A stretch of DNA of 64,000 bases, taken from NCBI RefSeq assembly GCF_019649055.1, contig NW_026570274.1:930001-994000 (forward strand), read 5' to 3'. The stretch's first letter is position 1; every line of letters begins with the position of its first letter. This DNA comes from Paramacrobiotus metropolitanus. Its lineage: Eukaryota; Tardigrada; Eutardigrada; Parachela; Macrobiotidae. Below are positions 9,822 to 19,329 of the stretch, in pieces. Made by a program: the position numbers and the translations under genes. The notes beneath the pieces were generated by a model. It did not search any database. It saw only the letters and a program-made list of their open reading frames with translations, and was not told where the DNA came from.

Positions 9822-10171
9822 TCACCCCACGAACTTGACTGGAGCCAGAGTTAGGCACAGGACTAATCGATGTCGGAGACGAGGTACTCGGACTGCTTGC
9901 CGGTGACGGCTGAACAACTTTTTCCTTTTAATTGGCGGCTGGGAAGACGCCTGTTCTCTCCCCACGAACTTGACTGCATACTATTTACAATTGTTTCACC
10001 GCCTCCCCACGAACTTGACTTCGGTTCTGGGTTTTTCTCCACTTTAATTTCTTGTTTAATTGCAGGACGAACTGGTTCATCAGCGACGGAAGCTGCTCTA
10101 GGGAGATATTGGCGAATCATCTCCTGTACTACACTACGCACAAACTCTTCATCACGCTGATCAGATCCCTT
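9822..10171 (-). pseudogene. in-frame extension of gag-protease after a TAA, with SSSWG repeats
   Basis: Immediately after the gag-protease TAA (10172-10174) the same frame stays open for about 100 codons to a TAG at 9863. The product includes SVVQEMIRQYLPRAAS and two SSSWG motifs. In DNA these are copies of CCCACGAACTTGACT at about 9961, 10006 and, beyond the TAG and a further TAA, about 9826. The third copy still encodes SSSWG in this frame. So the original polyprotein probably ran through here into the downstream ORF, and this copy has gained two or three stops and a frame change. Stop readthrough at the first TAA is an alternative for that one site. Confidence 0.5.
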
Positions 10172-12508
10172 TTAATCGGGGCTACCGGACTGGTGTAGTT
10201 CTTTAACTTCCGTTTTCACCGGGGCATCAGCCGCTTTTGTCACTGGTGGCGACGGGACTGGACGCGGCCACTCCTGCTTAGCCTTTTGTAAGTGTAAGAT
10301 ACAAATTTCTGGGTCAGCTTTTGCCAAAATTAAATGTGCTGACACATAAGGCACGAATTTTGCTTCTTTAGCGACGCCAATGCGCTCTGTCAACATCAAC
10401 GCAGGGATTGACGGGGACGGCTTAACTCCCACAGGAATTAACGGATCAAAATCGTGTGACCTAATGACGTCCGACATCAGGTGAGTTTCGCGACGGAAAA
10501 ATGCCGGAGCATTAGGCTGTCTACGCGAGAGACGCCAAGTCATCGTGTTCATATCTAGTATAAAAGGCTTTGTAGCTAAAAAGTCTAAACCTAAAACAAC
10601 GTGGTCCCTATCGAAAGTGGAACTCACAAGCATTGCGTGCTCAAAAGCCATCCCGAATTCGTGGATTGTGACCACTACCGACAACGGCTCAATCAGCTGT
10701 CTCCCTTGGTAAGCTGTATGTACAACCCTGCCTTTAATGTGATCAGGACAGCGGTGAATATTTAATTTTAAATCTTTAGCCATTTTGAGAGACATGACTG
10801 AAATGCTAGACCCAGTATCTAGCATGGTTTTCACTTTCTGATAGTTTATGTCAATTACAGAATACCAAGCCTGGGCATCCAGCGTCGGCAACAGGCACAC
10901 GTGATCCGCTAGAGGGTACTGCGAAAAGTCCTGGACTTCCATTTTGTTACACTGGGGCGTCGGCGAAGACAAACCAGCCGGTAAGTCCAACTCCATCATG
11001 TTAATCTGCTGCTGCGGGTTATTGTAGCGTGCCAATAATTCTGCGGATGGCTCATACTGGCGGGGAAGTACAAATTGATTCGTACAACCAGCTGCAGGAT
11101 GAAGACCATGACAGCGGAAGCAAATTTCGACTCCGCGATTTGTTCGCCATTTATCCTTCAGGATATTTCGTTCATCAAACGGAGGCTGACTACCGGCCTG
11201 CTGATTTTGCCGGTAATTCTGGTTATTTTGCTGTCGATTATTGTTGTTGTTATAGCCACCTCGTCCGCGGTAATTATTATTATTTCGGTAATTTCCACGA
11301 TTATTACCGCCATCATAATTGTTGTTATTCGCAGGGCCATTCTGTTGGTACTGCTGATCGAAATTCTGCACCGGTTGTTGGAATTGCGGCTGCATAACCG
11401 GCATCATTGGATTCATCATTTGAACTGGGACAGGCATAGGAGCCTGCATAGGAATTGGTTGAGGGAAAGTCTGCGCAAATTGCACCGGGTGTTGTTGCTC
11501 AACATATTGTGGCTGTTGGAACACCGGGACAGGGACAAACTGCGGCTGGGGGACATTCAGGACAGGCTGCACAGGAGCCACCGAATTCTGCGGCTGAGGA
11601 ATCACTGTCTCCGTGTACGAACGTGAATATCCTCCGCGATTGTTGCCATAATTTCCGCGGCCTCCCCGGTTCGAATAATAATTTCCTCTCTGCGACGAGC
11701 CACCGCGGCCGCCTCGATTTTCATAATTCGAATTATTATTATTATTATTGCCGGCGCTTCTCGGTTCTGAAGGAGCATTTCTCTGAGTTGATTCAGGTGC
11801 CTTCTTATCTTTATTCATGCGCTTCCATAACTTTTCGCATTCCTGTAACTTCTTCTCAAATTCCGCATAATTTTTAGGTGCCGCATTATAAATTTCACGG
11901 AACCATGCCGGTCGATGCTCCTGTACGCCATCAAGGAGTGCTTCCACCTGCTCTTCATCCGATGTTTTTAGTTCCTCAAACCATGGGAGGAAACTATCCA
12001 GGTAAGCACGAACTGGTTCATAAAATTCTAATTTGCGATTATTCATTTTCCTACGAATGTCGGCCTTAGACAGCGAGCCGTTAAAGTGCTCTACAATAGC
12101 GGGCTTAAAGAAATCAGACCATGATTTGCCTTTATTATCTTTCCAAAATTTTTCAAACCATTGAAAAGACGGACCGGTGAATGCACCGATTACTCTGCGA
12201 CACGTTGTTTCATCATTCCAGTTATTCGTGGCTCTACATTGTTCAACATTCATGAGCCATCTTTGAATTTTTTCTGGATGAGCATCGTCAAAGGCAAGGA
12301 GCTTCATGCCACCTACCGTTTTATCGCTGTCCTTTTCCACAAATTTCGCTAAAAGTTCAACAACGCTTTCTTGTGTAAGTGTCGTTCTATCCGAAATTTG
12401 GGTCTGTTTATTCAGCCATTCCTCCAGCTGAGGATTTCTGGACATAGACTCATTGCTGGTCGTACTACTGGGGCGACGGTGTTCATCCTCCATCAGGGCA
12501 TCATCCAT
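10172..12508 (-). CDS. gag: gag-protease: capsid, zinc knuckle and retropepsin
   Basis: About 778 codons from the ATG at 12508. A retrotransposon capsid domain spans about residues 65-240, with LLAFDDAHPEKIQRWLM and FTGPSFQWFEKFW. It is followed by asparagine/glycine/arginine-rich and glutamine/proline-rich tracts (about 250-445), then a single zinc knuckle CFRCHGLHPAAGC near residue 464. A retropepsin-type aspartic protease follows: LDTGSS near 565 and VVLGLDFL near 639. The zinc knuckle has three rather than four residues between the second Cys and the His if the second His is the ligand. The ATG overlaps the stop of the upstream ORF as TGATG. It ends at a TAA after which the frame stays open. 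Confidence 0.9.
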   Translation of the reverse strand: MDDALMEDEHRRPSSTTSNESMSRNPQLEEWLNKQTQISDRTTLTQESVVELLAKFVEKDSDKTVGGMKLLAFDDAHPEKIQRWLMNVEQCRATNNWNDETTCRRVIGAFTGPSFQWFEKFWKDNKGKSWSDFFKPAIVEHFNGSLSKADIRRKMNNRKLEFYEPVRAYLDSFLPWFEELKTSDEEQVEALLDGVQEHRPAWFREIYNAAPKNYAEFEKKLQECEKLWKRMNKDKKAPESTQRNAPSEPRSAGNNNNNNSNYENRGGRGGSSQRGNYYSNRGGRGNYGNNRGGYSRSYTETVIPQPQNSVAPVQPVLNVPQPQFVPVPVFQQPQYVEQQHPVQFAQTFPQPIPMQAPMPVPVQMMNPMMPVMQPQFQQPVQNFDQQYQQNGPANNNNYDGGNNRGNYRNNNNYRGRGGYNNNNNRQQNNQNYRQNQQAGSQPPFDERNILKDKWRTNRGVEICFRCHGLHPAAGCTNQFVLPRQYEPSAELLARYNNPQQQINMMELDLPAGLSSPTPQCNKMEVQDFSQYPLADHVCLLPTLDAQAWYSVIDINYQKVKTMLDTGSSISVMSLKMAKDLKLNIHRCPDHIKGRVVHTAYQGRQLIEPLSVVVTIHEFGMAFEHAMLVSSTFDRDHVVLGLDFLATKPFILDMNTMTWRLSRRQPNAPAFFRRETHLMSDVIRSHDFDPLIPVGVKPSPSIPALMLTERIGVAKEAKFVPYVSAHLILAKADPEICILHLQKAKQEWPRPVPSPPVTKAADAPVKTEVKELHQSGSPD

Positions 12509-12510
12509 CA
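12506..12510 (-). promoter_or_regulatory. TGATG stop-start overlap between ORF1 and gag
   Basis: On the minus strand the upstream ORF stops with TGA (12510-12508) and the gag ATG begins on the same A (12508-12506). The two ORFs are in different frames. Such stop-start overlaps are known sites of termination-reinitiation in some retrotransposons and viruses, so gag could be translated by reinitiation from the same RNA. This is an inference from the overlap alone. Confidence 0.5.
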
Positions 12511-14700
12511 ATTCATTTTCTGTATCGGAACTGTCCCTATTTTCTGTTCTCGCATCTGGCGACTAGATTCGTCAGCTGTTCTTTTCAGAATTTGCTGGCG
12601 TAAGTCTGTTGAGCCATTTTCCCTCGGTTTGGCAGGTGCCGTTTCCCTTGGAATTTGACTTTCTGACGATGAACGCAGCATGGTCTGACCCTCCGAGAAT
12701 TCGACTCGTGATTCCTGCCTAGGCCTGCGTAAGATGCCAGCCGGATTACTGCCAGTAGCTATAGGCTGATCCACATATGACGAGAAATTTTGGGGATTAA
12801 ATGGTGTAAAAGCGGGAGGACGTAATACGTCTCCTGTTGCTACCGGCGCTTCCCTTTGAAAGTATCCTTCACCACCGCCAAGAGCAGCATCTGTATTTCG
12901 AAGCCGACGAAGTTCGTCATACGCTTGCTTTAGATCCACTTCCATCTTGGTAAGTTGGTCTTGTTTTTCATGCCATTCCTTTCGGCATTGCGCATTTTCT
13001 TCATACAGCCGATTACACCTTTCAGACTTTTCATATGCATCAGCCTGTGCTGTATTTTTCGCTTGAATCGCGTTCTCACAATTATCACATCGTTTATCCT
13101 TTTTCGAATCTTTTAATTCCTTTTGGGCCTTTTGGACGTTCTCTCGCTCTGAAGTCAACAGACCCTGCAATCTCTCAATTTCCTTTTGGGACGCATCATC
13201 CTTTTCCTTGGGAATATGCATCGGGCCGACTGAAGACTTATTGTTCAGCTGCACTCTCGCTTGTGTGAGTTCACGCTGTAGAGAGTCTTCCGCATCTTTA
13301 GCCCGTTTCTTTTCGTCATCCAAATCTTTGGTAAGTTTCGTGACCAGGTTCTGTGCATCCGTCAAATTTTTATTAGTTAATTTATGCGCATCTTTCTCAG
13401 AATTACAATCTTTCTGAGCTTTCGAGAGCTTTTGGTTCAAATCAGTTATTTGTTTCGTTAAATCCGGTGCTGGTTGTGCACTGAGGCCATCAATCGTAGC
13501 TTTCGCGTTTGAAAGATCTCTCTGGGCATCTTCCAACTGTTTTTCAAAATTACGATTCGTGTCTTTTAAAGTATCGCGCTCATCTTGCATTGCATTAAAT
13601 GCGGCCTCCGCATTTCTGTTGGCTTGTCTTAGACTGTGCAAATTATCATTCGCAATGCGTATTTCGTTAGCCAATCTGTCATTTTCTATTTGTTCATTTT
13701 CGAATTTGATACGCATTTCATTGAAATCTTTTTGAAATTTCAATTTTTCGTTTCGTTCCGCATCTACACGAGCGTCTAAAGACATTGTATTACCCATTTC
13801 ATCTACTTTTGTTTTTGTAGATGCGATGAGCGTGCGGAGACTTTGGATCAATACGGGCATAGTTTGCCGGACTATCAAGCCCACGTCCTGGTCAGTTTCT
13901 GCCGCAGCTAACTGCTCATCGACTTCCCTAGCTTGGGTAAGGAAGTCCTCATCTGGTTGCTCAAAATCTTTTTCTGACACAAAACTATGTAATTTTAGCT
14001 GTGCCGGGTGGAAAGTCATTGTTCCACCACGAATACTTTTGCTTGCTCTTGTTTCTGATCCCTCGAGGATATCTGCTTTATCCGCAGCCGCCAACGCTAT
14101 TAAATTATTGTCTGACTGGGACGACTGAGGTTCTGTTTGGCTCTCAGCCACACTTGGGGTTTCCGATATGGGTTCATCCAATATCGCACCGGATGCCTGG
14201 GCTGGAATTCTCTCCTTGGCACCGCGCGTGACGCGCTCATTTGCTGCCTGTTTTTTTGGAGTTTTTCCAGTTGCTTTTGACGCTGTGAGTGCGGCTTGAG
14301 CCGCCTCTCTTCGTCTATTCAAATCTTCCGTATATTCTGGCAGCCACCTGTTTGCATCCTGCAAGGCAGCTTTAAACTGCTCATCAGTAATGTCCAGGTA
14401 AGCTTCAGGGATACATCCCTCGTACTCAATCCAAGGTTTAAAATGTGCTGGTAATCTCGTTTTGGAATTTAAGTACCGCCTGATTTCCTGGTAATCAATC
14501 CATGACTTTCCACAGAATGCATCTTGTGCTTCTGGTGGTTCGACATTAAGAGCGATGTACATTAAATTCAACGGGATTTCTTTTGCGTTAAATTTGAACC
14601 TTGTCTGAGCTCTCGATCCATCGTACGCCCCAATAATCACTTTGTTATCTGGGATCTTACGCGGTGGTGGGCGATTTCTAGGAATCGAACCGCCCGACAT
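12508..14700 (-). CDS. long coiled-coil ORF upstream of gag
   Basis: An intact 730-codon ORF from the ATG at 14700. The first 130 residues look globular (KVIIGAYDGSRAQTRFKFNA, then AHFKPWIEYEGCIPEAYLDI). Residues about 130-240 are alanine, lysine and glutamate-rich. Residues about 290-600 form a long coiled coil, with repeated stretches such as LSKAQKDCNSEKDAHK and ERLQGLLTSERENVQKAQ, broken by CDNCENAIQ. The C-terminus is polar and probably disordered. I recognise no family. It sits where no ORF is expected in Ty3/Gypsy elements, between leader and gag, and its TGA shares a base with the gag ATG. A structural or RNP-organising role is only a guess. Confidence 0.85.
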   Translation of the reverse strand: MSGGSIPRNRPPPRKIPDNKVIIGAYDGSRAQTRFKFNAKEIPLNLMYIALNVEPPEAQDAFCGKSWIDYQEIRRYLNSKTRLPAHFKPWIEYEGCIPEAYLDITDEQFKAALQDANRWLPEYTEDLNRRREAAQAALTASKATGKTPKKQAANERVTRGAKERIPAQASGAILDEPISETPSVAESQTEPQSSQSDNNLIALAAADKADILEGSETRASKSIRGGTMTFHPAQLKLHSFVSEKDFEQPDEDFLTQAREVDEQLAAAETDQDVGLIVRQTMPVLIQSLRTLIASTKTKVDEMGNTMSLDARVDAERNEKLKFQKDFNEMRIKFENEQIENDRLANEIRIANDNLHSLRQANRNAEAAFNAMQDERDTLKDTNRNFEKQLEDAQRDLSNAKATIDGLSAQPAPDLTKQITDLNQKLSKAQKDCNSEKDAHKLTNKNLTDAQNLVTKLTKDLDDEKKRAKDAEDSLQRELTQARVQLNNKSSVGPMHIPKEKDDASQKEIERLQGLLTSERENVQKAQKELKDSKKDKRCDNCENAIQAKNTAQADAYEKSERCNRLYEENAQCRKEWHEKQDQLTKMEVDLKQAYDELRRLRNTDAALGGGEGYFQREAPVATGDVLRPPAFTPFNPQNFSSYVDQPIATGSNPAGILRRPRQESRVEFSEGQTMLRSSSESQIPRETAPAKPRENGSTDLRQQILKRTADESSRQMREQKIGTVPIQKMN

Positions 14701-15469
14701 TTTCTGCTTTTTATTTTAAATAACCTTTGCGGCTATTTAAAATAATACTTACAGTAGCGATTGTGCTACTGATTCCGACAAATACCGTTATTGCTATTGT
14801 GCAATTCTAACTCACTTCCCAATCCTCCTTTAAGGTTTGAATTGTTCCGTGAGTTTAAATAACAGCCGACCTTTGCGGTTTCGACTGTAAACAAATTCCT
14901 AAAATTACACTGCTGCACTTTGCGTGCTGCTGTATTTTAGAATTCACAGGTCAATCACCGTTTGCCGGTGTTTACCTTTTTCACGGTCAACTCTCTCTGG
15001 CTGCTGATTCTGGCTACCGCTTGCGGCTTGCCTTTATCAGTCTGCTGGAGATCGTTATCTCACCTGGCCACTGACAATGGCTCGGTGTTCGCTATCTGAT
15101 CTATCTGCAGGCCAGGTACACTGACACTGCAGACTACGCTTTATTCGCCGCGGTTACTGCTTTGCGCAGACAACCCGGAAATTACCCACACAGACACTAG
15201 TTTATTACACAGCCGACCTTTAAGGTTTCGACTGTTCCTACGGTCCAATTTAATTAAATTTAATTTAATTGGCGAGGAAGCTCACCAGTGAGGAAGCTCA
15301 CAATTGCGAGGAAGCTCGCTACAAATAAATTAACTAGGCCAGATCAGGAACGCTGACCTCCTTCGGCGTACCTTTGCGGTTCGACGCCTTTCTGAACGGA
15401 CCACTTTTTACCAGTAAATTACCATCAAACTTTCCACCAATAATTTTCTGTTACATCGGGAAAATTAAA
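14701..15469 (-). other. 5' leader of the retroelement
   Basis: About 770 bases between the primer binding site and the first ORF, without long ORFs. It contains a repeated phrase (CAGCCGACCTTT and GGTTTCGACTGT, near 14865 and 15213) and three copies of GAGGAAGCTC at about 15272-15320. Packaging or dimerisation signals would be expected here in LTR retroelements, but none can be identified by eye. Confidence 0.5.
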
Positions 15470-15487
15470 AGACACCGGTGGGCGCCA
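15470..15487 (-). promoter_or_regulatory. primer binding site (minus-strand primer)
   Basis: On the minus strand TGGCGCCCACCGGTGTC follows directly after a CA dinucleotide. TGG complementing the CCA end of a tRNA, placed right after the LTR end, is the standard layout of a Ty3/Gypsy or retroviral PBS. The start TGGCGCC is shared with several known PBSs, but the rest does not let me name the tRNA. Confidence 0.55.
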
Positions 15488-16200
15488 TGTCGTGTATAAG
15501 CGTTCACGCCGGTTAAGGCTCCATGAACAATCTTTACTCTTCCACGCCTGTAATGCTCAATCGGTAGGCACTCGTACTCTCAAACTGTAACAGAAGAACT
15601 AAGGTGGAAATAAGACGAACGAATCAGAACACTGAAGATCAGGAATCCCTCAGAACGAGCTAATCACAACTTCCGGTCGTAAGTCCTGTGAGGATCGGCA
15701 AGAGCTAGGACGATTGTGTCACGAGCAAACCTGTATACTAAGCGATAATCCGGGAACGACTATGCACTTCCGTAGGAACAAGTATTGCTGTCTCTTTATC
15801 CAATTCACATCACAGTTCACAACACTAGGAAATCGTAATTAGAAAGCAGTCTCAGAAGTAAATCTCAGACTACTGATACCGATATTAGGCATCACAAGAA
15901 CTTATATAGACTTCGTGTTATGACATCATATACATCGCTAGTAAAAGAGAACAGCAAATCACAGCATTGATTGACTAGATTATCCGTTATGTTGCAGGTG
16001 GAAGGCGGACAGTCATCATCCAGTACGTACATCCGGCGTATGATCCTACTCCCATACGTCACTTCAGACAAGGAAGCAAAAACTGTACAAGGAAGTGAAG
16101 GGACGGTTTAAGGAAGTACCCGTAAAAATGAGAAATTACGCGCTGGAATTAAATATGTCATGTACAACACTAGGATAATCAGTAGAGGAAACCCATTCTA
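15488..16200 (-). repeat. probable 5' LTR of the retroelement (outer boundary uncertain)
   Basis: The minus-strand sequence ends ATACACGACA immediately before the primer binding site, which fits the ...CA end of an LTR. The outer end cannot be fixed because no second copy is in the window: nothing in 1-3000 resembles this stretch. About 700 bases of non-coding sequence to the right are a reasonable guess for its extent. If the left LTR lies outside, the element exceeds 15.4 kb. Confidence 0.45.
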
Positions 16201-16477
16201 CTTCAACCGTTTCCTTGTACCACTGTCGTCGCTCGCCTGATTGGTGACGTTACGGCGGTACATATGGTTAAATCTGGCGCGATACTCGAAAGACGACGAT
16301 GTCCCAACGGTCGCAACTGAAGTGCTCCGTTGGTCATCGACTCCCGTTGACTCATCGAGTCCCTGTTCAAGTAGAAGAATTTTGGTACCATTTACTCGTA
16401 CTAAGTCACTTTTGCTCTTAGCGTTAACGCCGTTAAGTAAGTACAAGTACTGAGGGTGACTTGTACGTGCAATTTCT
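16198..16477 (-). other. open frame of about 90 codons, possible exon
   Basis: A minus-strand frame ends at 16198 and can begin after a possible CTGTAG acceptor near 16477. It reads YLYLLNGVNAKSKSDLVR and ends in a basic tail. It has no ATG that I trust and no known domain. It lies just outside the presumed LTR and may be chance. Confidence 0.15.
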
Positions 16478-16495
16478 ACAGACAAATATCATTGC

Positions 16496-16576
16496 GACGA
16501 AAGTTTTTTTGGTGAATTCACCAAAACCACCTCAAAAGTTTTTTTTTTGTTAATTCACCCATAAAACTTTCGTACA
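16496..16576. repeat. short palindromic repeat with poly-T tracts
   Basis: ACGAAAGTTTTTTT at the left is mirrored by AAAACTTTCGT at the right, enclosing two related phrases (GGTGAATTCACC and GTTAATTCACC). It could fold into an imperfect hairpin about 80 bases long, as a very small inverted-repeat element would. Confidence 0.4.
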
Positions 16577-16800
16577 GCGCGCATAAACGAATTTGTTTTG
16601 CAGGTTACAGCCAAGAAAACACTAATATAATAATAAGTTACTACATTGATGATCAGGCGGCTTTTTTCAGTTTTTATTGAACACACATACGTAATTCTGC
16701 AGCCGTTGCAAGTACTGTCACACGAATTTCGTAAACATCATTGCAACTGAATAAAATGTTTCAAGGGAGGGTACCTCACTAATAACGAGTTTGAGTGTCT

Positions 16801-17460
16801 CGGTACATAGCGCTAAAATCGGTACATAGCGATTTGGCCCGGTACATAGCGCTAAAATCGTGTACATTGACGGGAATATTCGCTTTCGCGCGCTTTCAAA
16901 CACTTTTTTGGGTTACTTTTTGACATTGTATAGCCAAATGATTGGTGTACATAGGCGTGAAATCCGTTTTCGCGCGCAACATCCGGTTGCGAAGTTATGA
17001 GGGTATCAAAATTCCAAAAAGTTTAAATGCATTCAAGTGTACCAAAAGTCTCATTATGGACCGATCCCTTTCGAACTTTGCACGTAAATGCACATAACCA
17101 TGAAGATCGTTTTGACACGGATCCAGACTTCTACGATTTTTTTCAAATTTTAAAATGAATTTTAAAATTTTGGAGATTCCTTTTAAAATTTGAAAAACAT
17201 GCTAGAACAGTGGATCCGTGTCAAAACGATCTTCATGCCTATGTGCATTTACGCGCAAAATTTAAAAGGGATCGGTCCATAATGAGACTTTTGGTACACC
17301 TGAATGCATTTAAACTTTTTGGAATTTGGATACCCTCATAACTTTGCAACCGGATGTTGCGCGCGCAAACGGTTTTCTCGCCTAGGTATACAATTCTTCT
17401 GGCTACAAAATACCATTAAGCAATGCAAAAAAATGTTTGGGAGCGCGCACCACTGTGCCA
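16801..17460. mobile_element. palindromic MITE-like element, copy A (right end damaged)
   Basis: Almost the whole unit is an inverted repeat. The left arm contains GGTACATAGCGCTAAAATCG, GCGCAACATCCGGTTGCG and CATGAAGATCGTTTTGACAC; the right arm has the same phrases reversed, meeting at an AT-rich centre near 17160-17200 (TTTTAAAATTT). The same unit recurs at 23446, 50753, 57070 and 62047. The right end of this copy diverges after about 17440. No ORF is present, so it would need an outside transposase. Confidence 0.75.
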
Positions 17461-18300
17461 TCGCCGCTGTTGGCGAAGATCAAGATATTTTGTGCTTGAG
17501 CTTGAGCCAACCAGGTAGGCGGCGGATGGGCGGCTGCTGTGTGTAAAGAGGATTCTCCTCTTACACCCCTTTTGCAAACTTCGCTACGTCCTCGGAGCGA
17601 AACATCCCAGGATTCGGAGGATCCGCACTCCACGCGGTGGGGAGGCGGGGCCATACTGCGCTTCTGCAGTAGTCAGTCTGGTACCGTCCGAGCCAACGCT
17701 GCTTGATGTGCTACCATGTAACAGACAAGCACGAGGAGATCACGAGTGATGCTTTATTGTACAAATAAAGGGGGAACAAAGCTGCGTAATAGCAGGGAAA
17801 AGCAAGAACAAAGCACTGATGGCTAATAGCAAGTGAATGCTAAGTGGGTTCTTGAGCGTCTGATGGCGTGAAAGAAGCAACTGGCGGCAAGCACGTGCTG
17901 TGTGCCATCAGCTGTGTTATGATGCGCAGACTGGACTCTATCCAACGCGAACGTATGAACGCTGAGTCATACTGCGAGAGAGGAACGAGAGAGCAAGTGT
18001 GGCTCAGTGTATGCGCCGCGTATATCCGCTTCAGCGGATGAGTGCAGTGCAGCAGCACACGTACGTACAGCGAGAGAGGCGATATTAAACGGCAAGCAAT
18101 GGTGCAAGTACGTCCAGTGTGGACCGTACGCACCAGGCGCAGTCGTACGCCTCTGACAACGTGCAAAATAAATATATCGTAGTATCAATAATTAATAAAC
18201 AGATATTCAAATTCTTCATTTGATCATATTTGTTGAGCCAAGCTCGCCTGGTACATATTGAGAAATAAATACATATTAATATAAATGAATACAGACGAAT
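17461..18300. other. non-coding stretch, nothing recognised
   Basis: Contains short frames on both strands but no recognisable domain. The part at 17630-17660 is GC-rich and the rest is mixed. No splice-consistent coding sequence was found. Confidence 0.3.
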
Positions 18301-18365
18301 ACAGTATCATTACCGTGTACATAAAAGTACAATAAATACTTTTATTTACACGGTAATGATACTGT
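18301..18365. repeat. near-perfect hairpin with 29-base arms
   Basis: ACAGTATCATTACCGTGTA at the left end is matched by its reverse complement, ending ...GGTAATGATACTGT, at the right end, with a small loop. A third partial copy (ACTGTATTACCGTGTA) follows directly. It may be the fold-back tip of a small mobile element or a transcription-related hairpin. Confidence 0.6.
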
Positions 18366-18525
18366 ATTACCGTGTAAATAATAGTGCAGACCGCCGTTGC
18401 ATAACAAGAACTGATGTGATAATTTGCGTCCATCGGTATAATAATTCAAACCGTAAAAATTGGCATAATAATCACCCGAGATTACCTGTTCCGTGCAGTT
18501 GGCGTCGAAACACTCGGACCACGTT

Positions 18526-18736
18526 CGGACCGGAAGCCTCTCGTTTGGTCACCGAAGTCGGGAAGATGATACAACAGGAAACAGGCGAGGTACGGGCGAC
18601 GGAGTTTCTGCGCCAACGGATCAGCATTGACATCCAACGCGGGAACGCGGCCTCAGTCATGGGAACAGCACCAGCATCGGCTAATTTAGACGAAATGTTC
18701 TGCGTGATTAGGCCGCCCATTTCTGCAATCGGCTGA
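18526..18736 (+). mobile_element. 3' end of a LINE with restriction-like endonuclease (copy 1)
   Basis: A plus-strand frame ending at the stop near 18736 reads TFGPEASRLVTEVGKMIQQ, then LRQRISIDIQRGNAASVMGT and a short tail. This is closely related to the tail encoded at 22068-21946 and to two other loci in the window. The conserved sequence lies C-terminal to the restriction-like endonuclease in this LINE type. Only the last about 70 codons survive here, as expected for a 5'-truncated insertion. Confidence 0.6.
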
Positions 18737-18739
18737 GCT

Positions 18740-19210
18740 GTGTATTCAGTACAAATCTTTCACTTGCATGTATGGAAACCTGTGACTGTATTGTATCGCC
18801 AAATTGAATGATAAAGTTACATAATTTATAAATATATATCTAGGTACATATACATCATAACGTACATGCGCATGTACCATGTTCATGTACCATGTACATG
18901 TATCACACAATGTCGTGTATCATGTATGTACGTGAATGTATTCGAGATCAAAGTACAAATTTTCGTGATCATCATAACATTGTAGTAGTACACCTGTACA
19001 ACACTCGCCTACACACACCTAAATTTCTTCCCGGTTCCCGACGACTAAATGTTATCTGTATATTCGTACCGAACTCAGGTATTAACTAAACAGCGCATTA
19101 ATCTTGCCCGCGAAACATCGGATCAACCAACTCCGCAACCAACCTGGCAAACATGGCCCACGGCGTGCGAATTTTCCAGTAATGTTATCGATTTCACGGT
19201 TTACCAGTGC
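18740..19210. other. AT-rich non-coding stretch with ACATGTAC-type simple repeats
   Basis: The part at 18840-18960 is built from variants of TACATG/CATGTAC. No gene is seen. Confidence 0.35.
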
Positions 19211-19213
19211 CCT

Positions 19214-19279
19214 TGGCTGGTCGGAGCGTGGAACGTAAGCGCTTGATGCCGTGGTGACATTCCAGGCTCCGACTAGCCA
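19214..19279. repeat. inverted repeat with 20-base arms next to a tRNA-like segment
   Basis: TGGCTGGTCGGAGCGTGGAA (19214) is mirrored by TTCCAGGCTCCGACTAGCCA (19260). Just after it, 19272-19315 carries a possible A box (TAGCCAACTCGGCAGAGC) and B box (GTGTTCGAATC), but they are too close together for a functional tRNA. Confidence 0.4.
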
Positions 19280-19329
19280 ACTCGGCAGAGCGGTAACGGT
19301 GTGTTCGAATCATTCAGCCAGAATGTATC

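Noticed and set aside
11029-11626. long plus-strand frames of 122 and 183 codons
   Set aside because: They are opposite the Asn/Gly/Gln-rich part of gag; the hydrophobic product is an artefact of antisense reading of a repetitive coding region.
19272-19315. second tRNA-like segment
   Set aside because: A and B boxes are too close together; there is no room for an anticodon arm.
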